This document shows positions 56,289 through 59,936 of a stretch of DNA of 59,936 nt, one piece after another (within the stretch, counting starts at the first letter, position 1; the number at the start of each line of letters is the position of its first letter). The stretch is from Magnetovibrio sp. Lineage in GTDB: Bacteria > Pseudomonadota > Alphaproteobacteria > Rhodospirillales > Magnetovibrionaceae. The translations under genes were made by a program, and so were the position numbers. The DNA is taken from contig JANQJR010000051.1 in NCBI GenBank assembly GCA_028281525.1, positions 1 to 59,936 on the forward strand, written 5' to 3'. The notes under the pieces were generated by a model. It did no database searches. It was not told the origin of the DNA and saw only the letters and a program-made list of their open reading frames with translations.

Positions 56289-56896
56289 TCGACATCGTTC
56301 TTCTGATCTTCATGGCGGCGACGGCATATTACCTGACGCGCCTGCGCAACCTGTTCGCCGTGGTGATGCTGTCGGGCGTGTACTCCCTGTTCGCCGCCGC
56401 ACTTTACATGGTGTTGGACGCGGTCGACGTAGCCTTCACCGAAGCCGCCGTCGGCGCGGGCATTTCCACGGTGTTGATGCTGGGCACGCTGTCCATGACC
56501 ACGGACAAGGAAAAAGTCCGCAAAAAACCGCCTCTGACGGCCTTGATCTTGGTGTTCATGACCGGCGGGGTGCTGGTCTACGGCACCTTCGACATGCCGC
56601 GCTACGGCGACCCCAACGCGCCGATCCACCAGCACGTGGCCAACCGCTTTATTGAACGGTCCGGCGAGGAGGTCGGACCGCCCAACATCGTAACCTCGGT
56701 CCTGGCGAGTTACCGCGGCTACGACACGCTGGGCGAAACGGCCGTGGTGTTCACCGCCGCAGTGGGCGTGTTGATCATCATCGGACGTTCCAAGGACCGT
56801 TCCATGCCCAATGCCAAAGCCGTTCGGCGACGCGAAGAAGACGACGACATCACCCACGAACCAAGCGCGAAAGAGAAGGAGGATGCGTCATCATGA
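56276..56896 (+). CDS. MbhD/MbhE-type antiporter subunit (equivalent to MrpA C-terminus)
   Basis: About 206 residues. The first half is a DUF4040/MbhD domain ('RLRNLFAVVMLSGVYSLFAAALYMVLDAVDVAFTEAAVGAG'). The second half is MbhE-like ('GPPNIVTSVLASYRGYDTLGE'). In classical Mrp these form the C-terminus of MrpA; here they are a separate gene. No ATG, GTG or TTG lies at the expected start: the frame reads GTC-ATC-GAA-CAC with AGGGG upstream, so ATC 56276 or GTC 56273 may initiate. An internal ATG 12 codons in would remove part of helix 1. Confidence 0.85.
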   Translation: MEHLIDIVLLIFMAATAYYLTRLRNLFAVVMLSGVYSLFAAALYMVLDAVDVAFTEAAVGAGISTVLMLGTLSMTTDKEKVRKKPPLTALILVFMTGGVLVYGTFDMPRYGDPNAPIHQHVANRFIERSGEEVGPPNIVTSVLASYRGYDTLGETAVVFTAAVGVLIIIGRSKDRSMPNAKAVRRREEDDDITHEPSAKEKEDASS

Positions 56897-57342
56897 CCGA
56901 AAAAACGTTGCTGATCGTCGTCTCCAAAATCCTCATCCCGCTGATCTTGCTGTTCGCTTTGTATGTACAGTTTCACGGCGACTTCGGTCCCGGCGGCGGC
57001 TTCCAGGCGGGTGTGATTTTCGCCGTGGCGTTCATTCTCTACGCCCTGATCTTCGGCATCCGTACCGCGCGCAAAGTGATCCCGTCCGCCGTGACCCGCA
57101 CCATGCTGGCGCTGGGCGTGTTGATTTACGGCGGCACCGGCGTGGCGACCATGCTAATGGGGGGCGAATACCTGGATTACAACGTGCTCGCCGACACGGT
57201 AAAAGGCGGACAGCACATCGGCATTTTCATCGTTGAATTCGGCGTCGGGCTGACGGTATCCAGCGCCATGATCACGATCTTCTACACCTTCTCCGGCCAC
57301 GTGAACGCGGAGTTGCCGTTCCGCAAGGGAGACAAACCGTGA
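56893..57342 (+). CDS. mnhB: Cation/proton antiporter subunit B
   Basis: 149 residues with four helices. 'LYVQFHGDFGPGGGFQAGVIFAVAFILY' is the MnhB signature. It overlaps the preceding gene by 4 bases (ATGA) and mnhC by 4. Confidence 0.94.
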   Translation: MTEKTLLIVVSKILIPLILLFALYVQFHGDFGPGGGFQAGVIFAVAFILYALIFGIRTARKVIPSAVTRTMLALGVLIYGGTGVATMLMGGEYLDYNVLADTVKGGQHIGIFIVEFGVGLTVSSAMITIFYTFSGHVNAELPFRKGDKP

Positions 57343-57722
57343 GTTGGGAAGTGGTTACGGATCTCCTCGGCCTGCTCAACTATTGGGTCGTCATCATCTT
57401 GATGATGGCCGGATTCTACGTGGTCATCGCCCAAGACAACTTGGTCAAAAAGATCGTCGGCTTGAACATCTTTCAGGTCTCCGTGTTCGTTTTTTATATT
57501 TCCATGGGCAAAGTCTCGGACGGCACCGCCCCGATCCTGGAAGAAGGCATCGAAGTCTATTCCAACCCCCTGCCCCATGTGCTGATCCTCACCGCCATCG
57601 TCGTCGGCGTGGCGACGACCGCATTGGCGTTGGCGCTGGTGGTGCGCATCAATCACAGCTACGGCAGTATCGAAGAAGACGAAATCCAAGTCATTGAACA
57701 CGACGAGGAGGAGATCGCATGA
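57339..57722 (+). CDS. mnhC: Cation/proton antiporter subunit C
   Basis: 127 residues, NuoK homologue with three helices and 'LPHVLILTAIVVGVATTALALALVVRI', the MnhC block. The acidic C-terminal tail is cytoplasmic. GTG start overlaps the mnhB stop. Confidence 0.94.
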   Translation: MSWEVVTDLLGLLNYWVVIILMMAGFYVVIAQDNLVKKIVGLNIFQVSVFVFYISMGKVSDGTAPILEEGIEVYSNPLPHVLILTAIVVGVATTALALALVVRINHSYGSIEEDEIQVIEHDEEEIA

Positions 57723-59212
57723 GCGACCCAGCGAGCTTCTCCGATCCGTGGCTGATCCTGTTGGTCGTGGTGCCGTTGCTGGCGGCGCCCGTATGCGTGC
57801 TGCTGCGCAGCGCCGGCGGCGCGTGGTCGACGGCCACCGCCGTGTCCTGGGCGGTGGTGGGCATCGCCATCAAACTGTTGATCACCGTTTTGGACCAGGG
57901 CCAGGTGTACTACCGCATCGGCGGCTGGGACGCGCCGTGGGGTATTGAGTACGTGCTCGACCCGGTGGGCGCGGTGGTGGTGGTGATCGTCGCCGTGATC
58001 GGTGCGCTGACCATGCCGTACGCCAAGAACAGCGTGGAAAAGGAAATCCGCCACGACCGCATCTATCTGTTCTACGCCATGATGTTGCTGTGCCTATCGG
58101 GCCTGCTGGGCATCACGGTCACCGGCGACGCCTTCAACCTGTTCGTTTTCCTGGAAATCTCCAGCCTGTCGAGCTACGTGCTGATTTCGCTGGGGTCCGA
58201 CCGGCGCGCGCTGACGGCGGCCTTCCGCTACCTGATCATGGGCACGCTGGGCGCGACCTTCTACATCATCGGCGTCGGCCTGATGTATCAGAAGACCGGT
58301 ACGCTCAACATGGCCGATCTGCGCACCATCATGCCCGCGGTGATCGACACCCACACCGTTCACGCCGCGCTGGCGTTCCTGACCGTCGGCATCAGCTTGA
58401 AGTTGGCCCTGTTCCCGCTGCACCTGTGGCTGCCCAACGCCTACACGTTCGCACCCAGCGTGGTGACGGCGTTCCTCGCGGCAACGGCAACCAAAGTGTC
58501 GGCTTATGTGCTGCTGCGCACCATCTACACCATCTTCGGCGAAATCGACCTGTTCGCGGATTTTCCACTCAAGCCCGTGTTGATCGTGATGGCGGTGGCG
58601 GCCATGTTCCTGGCCAGCCTGTCGGCCATCTGGCAGCAGAACATCAAGCGTATGATGGCTTACTCTTCCGTCGCGCAGATCGGCTACATCGTGCTGGGCT
58701 TCGCCCTGGCGAGTGAAGCGGGCCTGGCCGGCGGCATCGTGCACATGGTCAACCACGCACTGATGAAGGGTACCGCATTCTTCGCCATTGGCGCGATGGT
58801 GTTCGCCACCGGCTCGATGACCTTGCGCGACCTGCAAGGCATCGGCCGGCGCATGCCGTGGGTCACGGCGGCGTTCGTCATCGCCGGGCTGGGATTGATC
58901 GGCGTGCCTTTGACGCCGGGTTTCATCAGCAAGTGGCAATTGGTCACGGCGGTGTTGGAGCTGGAGTTGTGGCCGCTGGCGGCGCTGATCCTGCTGTCCA
59001 GCCTACTGGCCGTCATTTATGTCTGGCGGGTGTTCGAGGTGGCCTATCTGCGTCCCGCACCGCTGGGTCATCACAAACCCGCCGAGGTGCCGCTCAGCAT
59101 GTCCATGCCGTTGTGGATCTTGGCGTTGGCGACTATCTATGCCGGCGCGAACGCGACCTTCACCCTCAATCTCGCGCACGAAGCGGCGCAGCAGTTGATG
59201 GGAGGCTTGTAG
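57719..59212 (+). CDS. mnhD: Cation/proton antiporter subunit D
   Basis: 497 residues, about 14 helices, NuoN/NuoM homologue. 'DAFNLFVFLEISSLSSYVLIS' holds the key Glu of helix 5, 'KLALFPLHLWLPNAYTFAPSVVTAFLAA' the Lys and broken helix 7, and 'MNHALMKGTAFFAIGAMVFATG' is the next conserved segment. Confidence 0.95.
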   Translation: MSDPASFSDPWLILLVVVPLLAAPVCVLLRSAGGAWSTATAVSWAVVGIAIKLLITVLDQGQVYYRIGGWDAPWGIEYVLDPVGAVVVVIVAVIGALTMPYAKNSVEKEIRHDRIYLFYAMMLLCLSGLLGITVTGDAFNLFVFLEISSLSSYVLISLGSDRRALTAAFRYLIMGTLGATFYIIGVGLMYQKTGTLNMADLRTIMPAVIDTHTVHAALAFLTVGISLKLALFPLHLWLPNAYTFAPSVVTAFLAATATKVSAYVLLRTIYTIFGEIDLFADFPLKPVLIVMAVAAMFLASLSAIWQQNIKRMMAYSSVAQIGYIVLGFALASEAGLAGGIVHMVNHALMKGTAFFAIGAMVFATGSMTLRDLQGIGRRMPWVTAAFVIAGLGLIGVPLTPGFISKWQLVTAVLELELWPLAALILLSSLLAVIYVWRVFEVAYLRPAPLGHHKPAEVPLSMSMPLWILALATIYAGANATFTLNLAHEAAQQLMGGL

Positions 59213-59213
59213 G

Positions 59214-59936
59214 ATGATCTTTTCGCTGCTGAGCGAAGCGCAAGTCATCCAGCTTGCCGTGATCCTGCCCCTGTTTGGCGGCTTGGCCGTAATGTGGTTG
59301 GGCGAACGCAACCGCAATCTGCGCGAAACCGCCTCGCTGATCACCGCCGTTGTGGAATTCATCCTGGTCGCAAGCCTCACGCCCGAAGTCCTGGAAGGCG
59401 CGCGCCCCAGTGTCGATCTGTTCGAAATGCTGCCGGGACTCGCCATCACGCTCACGGTCGAACCGTTGGGCCAGCTGTTCGCCCTGATCGCATCGGGCCT
59501 GTGGATCGTGAACACGATCTATTCCATCGGTTACATGCGCGGCAACAACGAAGGCAACCAGACGCGCTTCTACGTGTGCTTCACCATCGCCATTTCGGCG
59601 GCCGTCGGCATCGCGTACGCGGGCAACCTGCTGACGCTGTTTTTGTTCTACGAGGTGCTCACCATCTCCACATATCCGCTGGTGACGCATTCGGGCAAAG
59701 TCGAAGCCATCCGCGGCGGGCGCGTATATCTGGGCATCCTGATGGCGACATCGATCGGCTTTTTGTTCCTCGCCATCCTGTGGACCTACAACGTCACCGG
59801 CACGCTGGACTTCGTCGAGGGCGGTATCCTGGCGGGCAAGGTGCAGGGTCCGGAACTGGCGATCTTGATGTTGCTCTATATGTACGGCATCGGCAAAGCC
59901 GCATTGATGCCGGTGCACCGCTGGCTGCCCGCCGCC
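59214..59936 (+). CDS. Second NuoL/MnhD-like antiporter subunit (partial, C-terminus outside window)
   Basis: The frame opens at ATG 59214, two bases after the mnhD stop, and stays open to the right edge (241 residues). 'TVEPLGQLFALIASGLWIVNTIYSIGYMRG', 'NLLTLFLFYEVLTISTYPLVTHSG' and 'LMLLYMYGIGKAALMPVHRWLPAA' show it is another proton-channel subunit. Such operons may carry two or three of these. Whether it is closer to MnhD or MnhA cannot be decided from the half present. Confidence 0.9.
   Translation, partial: MIFSLLSEAQVIQLAVILPLFGGLAVMWLGERNRNLRETASLITAVVEFILVASLTPEVLEGARPSVDLFEMLPGLAITLTVEPLGQLFALIASGLWIVNTIYSIGYMRGNNEGNQTRFYVCFTIAISAAVGIAYAGNLLTLFLFYEVLTISTYPLVTHSGKVEAIRGGRVYLGILMATSIGFLFLAILWTYNVTGTLDFVEGGILAGKVQGPELAILMLLYMYGIGKAALMPVHRWLPAA

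Overview
The window looks like chromosomal DNA of a free-living alphaproteobacterium, most probably Rhodospirillales (the Magnetospirillum/Thalassospira neighbourhood). This rests on gene order and protein families, not on a marker gene: a contiguous nuoA-to-nuoL operon, the tig-clpP-clpX-lon-hup cluster, an AapJQMP amino-acid transporter, an NDUFS4-like complex I subunit, and a general GC-rich codon bias. Five tRNA genes (Asp, Val, Leu, Arg, Pro) are present. No rRNA, CRISPR array, phage or transposase gene was seen.

Layout. 1-10.6 kb: minus-strand operon for NADH:quinone oxidoreductase, nuoA to nuoL, with nuoL cut by the left edge; a foldable leader lies upstream of nuoA. 11-16.5 kb: tRNA-Asp, gmhA, a miniature repeat element, sdaA, two adjacent minimal histidine kinases with a 23-bp-period repeat array upstream, a secreted Rap1a-like protein and tRNA-Val. 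16.6-24 kb: protein quality control (hupB, lon, clpX, clpP, tig), then tRNA-Leu. 24-31.6 kb: housekeeping and detoxification enzymes (tautomerase, NAD(P)HX repair, D-amino acid dehydrogenase, a CopD-like membrane protein, a hydrolase-OsmC fusion, Nudix hydrolase, cysteine synthase). 31.8-33.7 kb: a trypsin-like protease with an unrecognised Cys-containing partner. 33.8-40.9 kb: sulfurtransferase, aapJQMP and cystathionine beta-lyase.

41-43.7 kb is a coherent zinc-starvation operon: a Zur-like palindrome, then znuA, hisI and a His-rich COG0523 GTPase with overlapping ends. 44-49 kb holds a NodU-type carbamoyltransferase, a PilZ protein and modABC behind a clear Mo-box. 49-52.1 kb has two adjacent subtilases, the second with Ser where the oxyanion-hole Asn is expected. 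52-55 kb carries an orphan receiver, two tRNAs, an NDUFS4-like protein, a diguanylate cyclase and a DUF192 protein. 55-59.9 kb is an Mrp/Mbh-type cation/proton antiporter operon running off the right edge.

The most notable non-coding signal is a set of miniature inverted-repeat elements of three sequence families whose ends fall on CTAG (one end TTAG). Two gene stop codons lie in the terminal CTAG, one element supplies the last codons of a gene, and one abuts a start codon. The strongest candidates for undescribed biology are the protease/partner pair at 31.8-33.7 kb, the subtilase pair, and the twin kinases with their repeat array. Coordinates and motifs were read by eye; homology statements come from motif recognition, not database searches.
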